64,000 bases of DNA from Stutzerimonas kunmingensis (lineage in GTDB: Bacteria; Pseudomonadota; Gammaproteobacteria; Pseudomonadales; Pseudomonadaceae). Below are positions 1-8,105 of the stretch, piece by piece. The notes under the pieces are model-generated. The model ran no database searches, was not told the origin of the DNA, and saw only the letters and a program-made list of their open reading frames with translations. Position 1 is the first letter of the stretch. The number at the start of each line of letters is the position of its first letter. Where the stretch lies: the NCBI RefSeq assembly GCF_021432085.1, contig NZ_CP090366.1:620001-684000 (forward strand). The letters are read 5' to 3'. Made by a program: the position numbers and the translations under genes.

Positions 1-1357
1 CGAGCAGCAGCATGAATTCGTCGCCGCCGCTGCGCGACAGCAGCGCATGCTCGGGCATCAGCCGGCCCAGGCGGTCGCCGATCTGTACCAGCAGCTTGTC
101 GCCGATCTCGTGGCCGAGGCTGTCGTTGATGCGCTTGAAGTGGTCCAGGTCGAGGTAGAGCAGCGTCAGCGGCAGGCGCGCCGCGAGCAACTGTTCGAGG
201 CGCTGCACCAGGTAGTTGCGATTGGCCAGCTGCGTCAGCGGATCGAAGTGGGCGAGAAAACGCAGGCGCTGTTCGGCGCGCAGGCGGTCGCTGATGTCGC
301 GCAGTAGCACGAGGAAATGGCGAACACCGTAGCGCTGGAATGGCGTGCAGCTGATCTCCAGCGGCACCTCCCGATCATGACGGCGACCGGTCAGCTCCAA
401 CGGCGTGTTCGCCGGGGTGCTCAGCAGGCGGGTGGTGGCGTCGCTTTCCAGCAGGCGATCACTCGGCAGGTTGCCCAGCAGCTCCGCCGGGGTACAGCCG
501 AACAGCGCTGCCGCCGCAGGGTTGGCCTGCAGCACGCGCATCTCTCGGTCGGCCACCAGCATGCCGATCGGCGCGGTGTCCACCAGGTCGCGGAAAAGCT
601 GCTCGCTTTCGCGGAGCGCCAGTTGGCGCTCGTGCAGCTGGTTCATCATCCGATTGAGGGTTCTGGCCAGCCGGGCGATCTCGTCGCGGCCGCCGACCGA
701 CAGGTTCTGCGGTTGCTGATCGATGGCGAACTGGCGTGCGGCCTGGTCGATGCGGGCCAGGCGGCGTGTCAGCAGGCGACCGTAGAGGCGGTTGAGGATC
801 AAGCCGAGCAGCAGCAACAGGGTCAGCGTCTGCGCCAGGTAGAACCAGGCCTCGCGCTTGGTCTGCGCCAGCATCGGCGCGAAGTCGTACGCCACCAGCA
901 GCGCTTCGCGCAGCGGCGTGCCGTCCTGGGCGACGCGGTCCAGCGGGTAGATCGCCAGCTGCCTGGAGCCTTTGCCGAACCAGCCCGCGCGGCCGCCGTT
1001 CACCTGCTTGGCGAGCTCACCGGCATCGATCAGCGTCAGGCGCTCGGGGGAAAGACCCAGCTGGGTCGTGGCGATCACCTGTAGCCTGCGGTCGATCACC
1101 ATCGCCCAGCGCACGCCTTCCAGGCTGGCCAGATCGGCAAGCTCGGTCTCCAGCTCGGCGTTGCGGCCGAGGCGGCGATGATCGCTCAGGCTGCTCTGCA
1201 GCAGGGCAAGATGCTGCGAGGTGTGGTTGCGCCAGTCGGCGAGGTTTTCCTCGATACGGGTCGGCAGGTGCCAGGCGGTCAGCATGACCGTGAACAGCAG
1301 ACCGAAGATGCCCAGCAGCAGGGGCATTGATCGACGCAGCGACAAACTTGTCAGCAT
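1..1357 (-). CDS. Membrane HAMP-PAS-GGDEF diguanylate cyclase (3' end outside window)
   Basis: My own translation of the minus strand gives a continuous frame of about 452 residues that runs off the left edge. In order I see an N-terminal membrane segment (about 10-30), an extracytoplasmic region, a second membrane segment (about 150-170), a HAMP-like linker, a PAS domain (about 230-330, with VDTAPIGMLVADREMRVLQ) and a GGDEF domain whose GGDEF signature lies in the last 15 visible residues. The product should make cyclic di-GMP at the inner membrane. The RxxD inhibitory site expected five residues before GGDEF is absent (PEHA instead). An EAL domain may follow beyond the edge. The ATG overlaps the stop of the upstream binding-protein gene (ATGCTGA), so the pair is probably translationally coupled. 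Function is inferred from domains; the signal is unknown. Confidence 0.85.
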   Translation of the reverse strand, partial: MLTSLSLRRSMPLLLGIFGLLFTVMLTAWHLPTRIEENLADWRNHTSQHLALLQSSLSDHRRLGRNAELETELADLASLEGVRWAMVIDRRLQVIATTQLGLSPERLTLIDAGELAKQVNGGRAGWFGKGSRQLAIYPLDRVAQDGTPLREALLVAYDFAPMLAQTKREAWFYLAQTLTLLLLLGLILNRLYGRLLTRRLARIDQAARQFAIDQQPQNLSVGGRDEIARLARTLNRMMNQLHERQLALRESEQLFRDLVDTAPIGMLVADREMRVLQANPAAAALFGCTPAELLGNLPSDRLLESDATTRLLSTPANTPLELTGRRHDREVPLEISCTPFQRYGVRHFLVLLRDISDRLRAEQRLRFLAHFDPLTQLANRNYLVQRLEQLLAARLPLTLLYLDLDHFKRINDSLGHEIGDKLLVQIGDRLGRLMPEHALLSRSGGDEFMLLL

Positions 1358-2286
1358 TTTCGACCCTCGCAGCGAGCGATCAGATTGACCGGGTTCGAAC
1401 CGTTGAGCAGCCGGCGTTCGCGCAGATACTGGCTGAGCTGGCCGATGCTCTGCTGCAACTGGCCTTCGTCGAACCATTGAAGGTTGACGGCGCGATCACC
1501 CATCAACAAGCCGTCGAGGGTGACCTGCAGTGCCATCGGCGTCAGGCCCAGGCGCGCATGCAGGCGCGGATCGGTTTCGCCCCGATTGTCCTGCCAGGTG
1601 CGCAGCGCATCGAACCAGAGGGCTCGGAGGCGCCGACGCTGCTCGCGGGTGACGCGTTGCCGGTCGACCACCAGGACGTCGACGATCTCGCCCGGCAGCC
1701 GGCGGCTGTCGAAGATGCGCCGGGCGCCCTTGCTTTCCAGCGCCGGGCCCTCCGAAGCGAAGGTGATGACAGCGTCGACATCGCCGGCGGCGAAGGCGGC
1801 GGCCTGCTCATGCACTGGCAGGCTGACCACCTGCAGATCGTCGATCCGCAGCCCGGCCTGATCCAGCACGCGGGACAGGAAGTAGGCGCCCAGCGCAGTG
1901 TTTTCGACGCCGATGCGCTGGCCGGCCAGGTCCTTGAGGTTGGTCAGCGGCGCGCGGGCGAACAGCGCATCGGCGCCAGCTGAGACGTTGGTGACCAGAA
2001 TGATCTCCAGGTCGAGCTCCGCCGCGCTGTCCTGCAGCAGCAGCGTTTCGTCGAGGGTGAGCATGGCGGCGTCCAGCATGCCGTTGCGAAAGCCGCGCAG
2101 CACACCTGTGGTGTTCGGGTATTCCACCAGACGGATGCCACTGGGGGCAGTCCAGCCCAGATCGTCCGCCAGATAGATCGGCGCATAGCCAAGCCAGCGG
2201 TTGCTGCCGATACGGATCGAATCCGATTCGGGCTGGCAGCCGAGCAAGGCGACAAACAACAGCAAGAGGATTGAGCCCCGAACCAT
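1351..2286 (-). CDS. Periplasmic substrate-binding lipoprotein, NMT1/SsuA-like
   Basis: The protein has 311 residues. It starts with a lipoprotein signal (MVRGS, a leucine-rich core, then LLGC with Cys17 as lipidation site), followed by a fold like nitrate/sulfonate/taurine ABC binding proteins (IRIGSNRWLGYAPIYLADDLG, a GVENTALGAYFL hinge region, DAVITF). I chose the ATG at 2286 because GGAG sits about 9 bases upstream and the lipobox follows at the right distance; a longer in-frame extension to 2418 has no signal peptide at its start. No ABC permease or ATPase gene is next to it. It instead overlaps a membrane GGDEF protein by seven bases, so I infer it is the ligand-sensing partner of that cyclase and not a transporter component. 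The ligand cannot be read from the sequence. Confidence 0.8.
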   Translation of the reverse strand: MVRGSILLLLFVALLGCQPESDSIRIGSNRWLGYAPIYLADDLGWTAPSGIRLVEYPNTTGVLRGFRNGMLDAAMLTLDETLLLQDSAAELDLEIILVTNVSAGADALFARAPLTNLKDLAGQRIGVENTALGAYFLSRVLDQAGLRIDDLQVVSLPVHEQAAAFAAGDVDAVITFASEGPALESKGARRIFDSRRLPGEIVDVLVVDRQRVTREQRRRLRALWFDALRTWQDNRGETDPRLHARLGLTPMALQVTLDGLLMGDRAVNLQWFDEGQLQQSIGQLSQYLRERRLLNGSNPVNLIARCEGRKC

Positions 2287-2532
2287 GCGATCACTCCGTG
2301 ATACCTGAATGCCACCATAGCGAAACTGTACGGTCACGGGAATCCCTGCTAAAGCAGTGGGTATTCCCACCGAGTGCAGTAGAGAACTTGCCGTTGACGC
2401 GATGAGCTGGGTCCGCAATGCCTGCTGCGCGGACGTGGCAGCTGAGCTGCGACAACGTGTCCGGCGGGCGCAAGCGCGCGTCTGGTAGCTTCCAGAACAA
2501 GAACTTCGCGTAGGACGCGACGGAGCGGAAGC

Positions 2533-4017
2533 TTGAAACGCAAGGCAGGACTACTGGCGGCACTCATATTGACCCTGACGCTGGTGCCAATGTGGGTCTT
2601 CGTTCTCAATGAGATAAAGCACGAGCGCGTCCTCGCCACGGACGCCGCGCGCAACGACGCGATGAACCTGGCCACCGCCTTTGAGGCGCACGTACGCAGC
2701 ACCATCCGGCTTATGGACATCATCCTACTGGACATGCGTGAGGATGTGCTGGAGCACCCCGACCTTCGCAGTCATGTGAATGAGGAACTGGGTGCCTACG
2801 GGCGTTTCATCACGCAGCTCGCGGTGATCGGTAAAGACGGCAAGCTGACCTTCTCCAACCTGGGGCCGACGCCGAAGGCAGTGGACCTCAGTGATCGCGA
2901 GCATTTCCGCGTGCACCGCGACAATCCGCAGGCGGACCGTCTATTTATCAGCAAGCCGGTCCTGGGCCGGGTGTCGAAGCAGTGGACCATCCAGTTCACC
3001 AGGCCTATCCATAAAGATGGTCAGTTTGCCGGCGTGCTGGTGCTCTCGGTTCCCACCAGCTTCTTTGCCGACTATTACCAGCAAATAAACGTGGGTAAGG
3101 ACGGCACTATCGCGCTCGTTGGAACCGACCGTAGCCTGCGGGCCATAGCCTCAGGCACCTCAATCCCCTGCCGTTATGGTCACTTCAAGGTGCCGGAAGA
3201 CCGCCCCTACTTCGATCCGAAAGCACCTGTTTACGGGTTTTACGAAGGCGTCAGTTCCATCAATGGTGAGTATCGTCTGGGCGCCTACCGGCGGCTCGCC
3301 GATGATGGGGTCGTGGTCGTGGTGCTGTTGTCGCCGAAGGATTTCATGGCTGCGTTCGATGAGCGCCGGGAGCTGCTGATTGCCTCCGCTGGCATCATCT
3401 CGCTGCTGCTGGCGGCGGTCGCGCTGCTGATATTCGTCCTGAGCAACCGCTATTTCCAGAGCACGGAAAAGCTGCGTCAGGCTCACGATCAACTGGCGCA
3501 GCTGGCCAATACCGATGTGCTGACGGGGGTGAGCAGCCGTCGATCGTTCCTGGCCGGCCTGGAAGCCGAGCTTGCCCGGGCTCGCCGCCACGATGAAAGC
3601 CTGAGTCTGCTGATGCTCGACATCGACCACTTCAAACGCGTCAACGATGTGCACGGCCATCCGATCGGCGACGCGGTACTCAAGCAGTTCACGGCGACAT
3701 GCGCCAGCATGCTGCGCGCGCACGATCTGTTCGGCCGTCTCGGTGGAGAGGAGTTTGCAATTGCACTGCCGCATACAGATCTCGACGGCGCACGCAGTGT
3801 GGCCGAGAAGATCCGCATGGCCATCGAGCAGGCGCCATTGACGACCGCGGCGGGCAACATCGAGATCACGGTTAGCATCGGCGTGGCCCAGACGCAGGCC
3901 GGGCAGCATGGGATCGATCAGTTGATCGCGTGGGCGGACAAGGCGCTCTATGACGCCAAGCACGGAGGTCGAAACCAGGTTCGCGTCGGCCGCCCGGAGG
4001 ACGAAGCGGAAGGCTGA
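2533..4017 (+). CDS. Cache-sensor GGDEF diguanylate cyclase
   Basis: The 494-residue protein has an N-terminal membrane helix (about 7-25), a periplasmic double-Cache-like sensor (about 30-275, with DREHFRVHRDN and FTRPIHKDG typical of that fold), a second helix (about 282-304) and a C-terminal GGDEF domain. The active-site signature is GGEEF (404-408), and an RxxD product-inhibition site, RAHD (395-398), lies exactly five residues upstream. It should therefore be an active, feedback-regulated cyclic di-GMP synthase responding to a small extracytoplasmic ligand. The start is TTG at 2533, preceded by GGAG. It is divergent from the binding-protein/GGDEF pair, and a bidirectional terminator separates it from ppa. 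The ligand is unknown. Confidence 0.88.
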   Translation: MKRKAGLLAALILTLTLVPMWVFVLNEIKHERVLATDAARNDAMNLATAFEAHVRSTIRLMDIILLDMREDVLEHPDLRSHVNEELGAYGRFITQLAVIGKDGKLTFSNLGPTPKAVDLSDREHFRVHRDNPQADRLFISKPVLGRVSKQWTIQFTRPIHKDGQFAGVLVLSVPTSFFADYYQQINVGKDGTIALVGTDRSLRAIASGTSIPCRYGHFKVPEDRPYFDPKAPVYGFYEGVSSINGEYRLGAYRRLADDGVVVVVLLSPKDFMAAFDERRELLIASAGIISLLLAAVALLIFVLSNRYFQSTEKLRQAHDQLAQLANTDVLTGVSSRRSFLAGLEAELARARRHDESLSLLMLDIDHFKRVNDVHGHPIGDAVLKQFTATCASMLRAHDLFGRLGGEEFAIALPHTDLDGARSVAEKIRMAIEQAPLTTAAGNIEITVSIGVAQTQAGQHGIDQLIAWADKALYDAKHGGRNQVRVGRPEDEAEG

Positions 4018-4030
4018 ATCGCGGGCAATA

Positions 4031-4057
4031 AAAAAGCCGGCTTGTGGCCGGCTTTTC
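4031..4057. terminator. Bidirectional intrinsic terminator between the GGDEF gene and ppa
   Basis: A perfect 10-bp stem (AAAAGCCGGC at 4032-4041, GCCGGCTTTT at 4047-4056) closes a TTGTG loop. A-rich and T-rich arms make it work on both strands, which suits the convergent genes on either side. Confidence 0.9.
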
Positions 4058-4071
4058 TTCAGTGCTTCGAC

Positions 4072-4599
4072 TTACTTCTGGTAAGCCTCGGCAGCTTTGA
4101 TGATGGCGGCGCGGGCGGCGTCGGCGCCTTCCCAGCCTTCGACCTTGACCCACTTGCCCTTCTCGAGATCCTTGTAGTTCTCGAAGAAGTGCTTGATCTG
4201 CTCGATCAGCAGCGGCGGCAGATCGGTGTATTCCTTCACGTCCACGTACAGCTGGGTCAGCTTGTCGTGCGGAACGGCGATCAGCTTGGCGTCGCCGCCG
4301 GCTTCGTCGGTCATGTTCAGTACGCCGACCGGACGGCAGCGGATGACCGAACCCGGGGCAACCGGATAGGGGGTCACGACCAGCACGTCGAGGGGGTCGC
4401 CGTCATCGGCCAGGGTGTGCGGAATGAAACCGTAGTTGGCCGGGTAGAACATCGGGGTGGCCATGAAGCGGTCGACGAACAGGCAGTCGGTGTCGTGATC
4501 GATTTCGTACTTGATCGGCGCGTGGTTGGCCGGGATCTCGATGGCGACGTAGATGTCGTTCGGCAGGTCTTTGCCAGCCGGGACTTTGCTGTAGCTCAT
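4072..4599 (-). CDS. ppa: Inorganic pyrophosphatase
   Basis: This 175-residue soluble family I pyrophosphatase hydrolyses PPi to phosphate and so drives nucleotide, tRNA-charging and lipid biosynthesis. The family signature DGDPLDVLV with its metal-binding aspartates is intact, as are KYEID near the N-terminus and the YGFIPHT segment. The length matches the normal bacterial enzyme. The gene stands alone, with a TATAAT-like element upstream and a bidirectional terminator downstream. The start at MSYSKVPAG is the usual family start. Confidence 0.97.
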   Translation of the reverse strand: MSYSKVPAGKDLPNDIYVAIEIPANHAPIKYEIDHDTDCLFVDRFMATPMFYPANYGFIPHTLADDGDPLDVLVVTPYPVAPGSVIRCRPVGVLNMTDEAGGDAKLIAVPHDKLTQLYVDVKEYTDLPPLLIEQIKHFFENYKDLEKGKWVKVEGWEGADAARAAIIKAAEAYQK

Positions 4600-4655
4600 G
4601 AACGATGGGCTCCTGATCGGCCAGCGCGGCCTGGGGGGCGGAAAAAGTGGGCGCG

Positions 4656-4684
4656 ATTATAGGCGCAATGTCGCGTGCAATGCA
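4656..4684 (-). promoter_or_regulatory. Probable sigma-70 promoter of ppa
   Basis: On the minus strand a perfect TATAAT (4656-4661) lies about 57 bases before the ppa start. At 17-base spacing the -35 is TGCATT, a weak match; a better hexamer, TTGCAC, sits too close (13 bases). The -10 is convincing, the -35 is not. Confidence 0.45.
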
Positions 4685-4706
4685 CGCCGGCTTCGACGCG
4701 CCCGGC

Positions 4707-5517
4707 CTACGCAGGTTCCCGGTAATCGGGATGTTCGGCCTGCAGGCGTTGCAAGCGCGCCAGCGGGTCCTGCCGATAGAAGTCCGCCAGCTGCGCGTAG
4801 ACCTCGGGAAAGGCCCGATGCAGCACGTCGGGCGCGCTGAAGAAATACTCGCTGGTAACGGCAAAGAACTCTGCCGGGTTCTCGGCGGCGTAGGGGTCGA
4901 TCGGTGTCTCGGCATCCGGGTCGGCGTCGAGTATGCGGTCGAGCTGGTCGTAGGCGCGCTGCATGGCGCTGGCCCAGGCGTCGATGCGCATCTGCCGGTG
5001 CAGCGGCGGCAGGCCGTTGGCGTCGCCGTTGAGCATGTCCAGCTTGTGCGCCAGCTCGTGGATCACCAGGTTGTAGGCCTCCCAGCCGCCACTCTGCTGC
5101 ACGCCAGGCCAGGCCAGGATCACCGGGCCCTGCAACCAGGCTTCGCCGCTGTGCTCGGCGTCCCATTCATGCTCGACGCCGGCGGCGTCGCGGTGCTTCT
5201 GCGGGCTGAGGAAGTCGTCGGGGTAGATCACGATCGTGAAAGCCACGATACCAGCCGAGATCGGCCAGGTGCAGCAGCGGCAATTGCGCCTGCAGCGCCA
5301 GGCGCAGGCGGTCCTGGGGTTGCAGTTCGACGCCGGCCAGCGGCGTCAGGCGCTTGTCGTGCAGAAACAGCACGGCGCGCTCACGCAGGCGGCTCAACTC
5401 GTCCCCGCTCAGGCCATCGAGTATCGGCAGGCTGTCGAGCACCTGCTGCCACAGCTCAGGCGCGACCGGGTTGCGGGCAAGGATGCGTTTGCGCTGCCAG
5501 GCGCGGAAGGACCACAT
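4707..5517 (-). pseudogene. mtfA: mtfA-like peptidase (M90 family), frameshifted
   Basis: Two overlapping minus-strand frames together encode one MtfA-type protein of about 270 residues, close to the E. coli length. The 5' part (from ATG at 5517, with GGAG upstream) gives MWSFRAWQRKRILARNP and on to LGWYRGFH. The 3' part gives IVIYPDDFLSPQKH, then the zinc-metallopeptidase site IHELAHKLD (HExxH) and the downstream catalytic region with ENPAEFFA. The frame changes at about 5234-5238, where a codon such as GAG after the histidine appears to have lost two bases. MtfA titrates the glucose repressor Mlc in E. coli and has aminopeptidase activity; its role in Pseudomonas is less clear. Either the gene is recently inactivated or this is an assembly error, since both parts look otherwise conserved. 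Confidence 0.8.
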
Positions 5518-5665
5518 GGGCGGAGGCTCCAGCGAAGTGGGCGCCCACATTAAGCGTGGCTGCGGGATGCGACAAGCAGTGAAGTGCCGTCGGTCGGTGC
5601 GTCACGGGACTGTCAAGCGGGGCGGCTACATCAGGAGAACCACTCACTCGCAAGGAGACCCCGAG

Positions 5666-7219
5666 ATGACCGCACCGGATCAGAAACGCCGCCAACTGTT
5701 GCAGGGCATCGGCGCCGGCATCGCCCTGCCGGCCCTGGGCATTGCACCCGCCATCATCGCCGCGCCGCGCGAGCGCCCGCAGATGCTCGACGGCGTGCAG
5801 TCCGGCGACGTCACGGACGGCCGCGCGCTGATCTGGAGCCGCTGCGACAGGCCCGGGCGATTGGTCGTCGAGTGGGATACGCGCAGCCGCTTCGGCAATC
5901 CGCGGCGCATGCTGTCTTCGATTACCGATGCCGGTCAGGACTTCACCGCCCGCGTCGATCTGCGCGGGCTGCCGGCGGATCAGTCGATCTTCTACCGCGC
6001 GCGCTTCGAGGACGCCCGCAGCGGCGTGCTCAGCGAGCCCTGGTTCGGCCACCTGCGCAGCGCGCCAACGCGTCCGCGCAACATCCGTTTCGTCTGGGGT
6101 GGCGATACCTGCGGCCAGGGCTACGGCATCAACCCGGACTTCGGCGGCATGCGCATATACGAAAGCATGCGCCTGCGCCGACCGGACTTCTTCCTGCACA
6201 GCGGCGACGTGATCTATGCCGACGGGCCGATCCCCGCCGAGCTGACCGCCGAGGACGGCAGCATCTGGCGCAATCTGGTCACTGAAGAGAAGAGCAAGGT
6301 CGCCGAGACGCTGCGCGAGTTTCGCGGCAACTACCGCTACAACCTGCTGGACGAAAATCTGCGCGCCTTCAACGCCGAGGTGCCGCAGATCTGGCAGTGG
6401 GATGACCACGAGGTGACCAACAACTGGTCGCCGAGCAAGGAGCTGGATGACCGCTATCAGCAGGTGCGCGACATCGATACGCTGGTGCAGCGCGCACGCC
6501 AGGCGTATCTGGAATACGCACCGATGCGCCTGGCCCGCGGCGACAAGCTCGGGCGCATCTACCGCAAGGTCAACTACGGGCCGCTGCTGGATGTGTTCGT
6601 GCTGGATATGCGCAGCTATCGCGGGCCCAACACCCACAACCTGCAGGCGGAGCAGGGCGCCGACACGGCGTTTCTCGGCCGCGAGCAGCTGCGCTGGCTC
6701 AAGCGCGAGCTGCGAGCCTCGCGCGCGACCTGGAAAGTGATCGCCGCCGACATGCCCATTGGCCTGCACGTACCGGACGGTCCGCGCTGGGAGGCGATCG
6801 CCAATGGCAACGACGGCGAGGCGTTGGGCCGCGAGCTGGAGATCGCCGACCTGCTGACCTTCATCCAGCGTGCGCGGGTGCGCAACACCGTCTGGCTGAC
6901 CGCCGATGTGCACTATTGCGCCGCGCACCACTACCACCCCAACCGCGCCGCTTTCCAGCAGTTCGAGCCGTTCTGGGAGTTCGTCGCAGGCCCCTTGAAC
7001 GCCGGCAGCTTCGGGCCTAATCCGCTGGACGGCACCTTCGGCCCGGAAGTGGTGTTCCAGAAGGCGCCGCCGACGGCGAACAGCTCGCCGCGGGCGGGCT
7101 TCCAGTTCTTCGGCGAGGTGGAGATCGATGCCCAGAGCGGTGCGCTGAGCGTGAGCCTGCGCGACATCGACGGCGCGGTGGTCTACAGCCAGACGCTGGA
7201 GCCCTGGCAGCCGGCCTGA
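5666..7219 (+). CDS. phoD: PhoD-like Tat-exported alkaline phosphatase / phosphodiesterase
   Basis: The product is 517 residues from the ATG at 5666, which has AAGGAG eight bases upstream; the frame is open further upstream but without a signal or ribosome site. The N-terminus has a twin-arginine signal (QKRRQLLQ followed by a Gly/Ala/Leu-rich core and AAPRERP). A PhoD N-domain is followed by the metallophosphatase core: WGGDTCGQGYG, LHSGDVIYADGP, WQWDDHEVTNNW and WLTADVHYCAAHHYHP carry the metal ligands. PhoD enzymes use Ca/Fe and release phosphate from mono- and diesters in the periplasm. It is divergent from mtfA and convergent with eutC six bases away. I see only half a Pho-box upstream, so phosphate control is not supported by sequence. 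Exact substrate unknown. Confidence 0.88.
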   Translation: MTAPDQKRRQLLQGIGAGIALPALGIAPAIIAAPRERPQMLDGVQSGDVTDGRALIWSRCDRPGRLVVEWDTRSRFGNPRRMLSSITDAGQDFTARVDLRGLPADQSIFYRARFEDARSGVLSEPWFGHLRSAPTRPRNIRFVWGGDTCGQGYGINPDFGGMRIYESMRLRRPDFFLHSGDVIYADGPIPAELTAEDGSIWRNLVTEEKSKVAETLREFRGNYRYNLLDENLRAFNAEVPQIWQWDDHEVTNNWSPSKELDDRYQQVRDIDTLVQRARQAYLEYAPMRLARGDKLGRIYRKVNYGPLLDVFVLDMRSYRGPNTHNLQAEQGADTAFLGREQLRWLKRELRASRATWKVIAADMPIGLHVPDGPRWEAIANGNDGEALGRELEIADLLTFIQRARVRNTVWLTADVHYCAAHHYHPNRAAFQQFEPFWEFVAGPLNAGSFGPNPLDGTFGPEVVFQKAPPTANSSPRAGFQFFGEVEIDAQSGALSVSLRDIDGAVVYSQTLEPWQPA

Positions 7220-7225
7220 TGCCGG

Positions 7226-8020
7226 CTAGCCGAGCAGGAAGTTGCCGGCGCGGGGTTCACCTTCCAGCGCCGGGACTTCTGCCTCGTCCTTGAGCTGTAC
7301 GCCAGAGAGCTGCCGGCGGCTGGCTTCGCGCATCAGATAGAGCAGGCGGTGCGCGGCCAGGTTGTAGCTCAGACCCTCGGGGCGAATGTTGGAAATGCAG
7401 TTGCGCTGCGCATCGTGACGGCCGACCTGCGGCGCCCAGGTGAAGTACAGGCCCAGGCTGTCCGGCGAACTGAGGCCTGGGCGTTCGCCGAGCAGAATGA
7501 CCGTCATCCGCGCCTTCAGCCGCTGGCCGATTTCGTCGGCAATCGCGACGCGGCCCTGTTCGACCAAGCTGATCGGCCCGAGCGCCCAGCCTTCGGCCTG
7601 ACACTGCTCGGCGATCTTCAAGGCCATCGGTGCGGCGTGGCGTTGAACGGCCAGGGCGGAGAGGCCGTCGGCGATCACCAGCGCCAGGTCGCAGCCGTCT
7701 CCCGCATGCTCGTCGAGCGTGGCGGCGCTGGCTTCGTCGAGGCGCCGACCGAGGTCGGGACGCTGCAGGTAGATCTGTCGGTCTGAAGCGGCGCTGCGCA
7801 GGTGCAGGCAGCCAAGTTCATGTTTCTTCAGCTCGGCAGCCAGCGCTTCGCAGTCCAGCGGCAGATGCACGGCGTCGCGCGCCTGGGCGTGGGCGAACTG
7901 GAAATCCAGCTGCGCGTCGGTGGGCAGGCTGACACCAGCCCGGCCAAGGGCGATGCGTGCCGGGGTCAGCTGGCGCAGATGCTGCCACGGATTTTCGGTG
8001 GTGGGGGAGCGGTCGTGCAT
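7226..8020 (-). CDS. eutC: Ethanolamine ammonia-lyase small subunit
   Basis: This is the 264-residue light subunit of the adenosylcobalamin-dependent lyase that converts ethanolamine to acetaldehyde and ammonia. Family features include the N-terminal [15 protein letters not shown] segment, [29 protein letters not shown] and [13 protein letters not shown]. It lies 85 bases downstream of eutB, with a REP-like hairpin in the gap. It is the last gene of the eat-eutB-eutC unit and ends six bases from the convergent phoD stop. No shell proteins or reactivase EutA are in the window, so this is the non-compartmented catabolic type known from Pseudomonas. Confidence 0.96.
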   Translation of the reverse strand: MHDRSPTTENPWQHLRQLTPARIALGRAGVSLPTDAQLDFQFAHAQARDAVHLPLDCEALAAELKKHELGCLHLRSAASDRQIYLQRPDLGRRLDEASAATLDEHAGDGCDLALVIADGLSALAVQRHAAPMALKIAEQCQAEGWALGPISLVEQGRVAIADEIGQRLKARMTVILLGERPGLSSPDSLGLYFTWAPQVGRHDAQRNCISNIRPEGLSYNLAAHRLLYLMREASRRQLSGVQLKDEAEVPALEGEPRAGNFLLG

Positions 8021-8049
8021 GGCTACCTCGGAGCGGGACGGTCAGGCGC

Positions 8050-8075
8050 GTGGAAAAGCGCGCAGCGTTTTCCAC
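8050..8075. repeat. REP-like hairpin between eutB and eutC
   Basis: An inverted repeat with arms GTGGAAAA (8050-8057) and TTTTCCAC (8068-8075) lies in the only sizeable gap of the eut unit. The same arms recur at 15541-15568, so this is a member of a dispersed family. As an RNA hairpin it could protect upstream eutB message or reduce eutC expression. Confidence 0.65.
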
Positions 8076-8105
8076 CTGAGGATGGGCGAGGTAGCAAGAG
8101 CCGCT

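Noticed and set aside
5609..5631. Possible Pho box before phoD
   Set aside because: Only one CTGTCA half-site is present; the second half, 11 bases on, is GGCGGC, so PhoB control is not supported.
5456..6937. A 493-codon minus-strand frame opposite phoD
   Set aside because: It is antisense to a well-conserved phosphatase and shows no domain, start signal or hydrophobic pattern.
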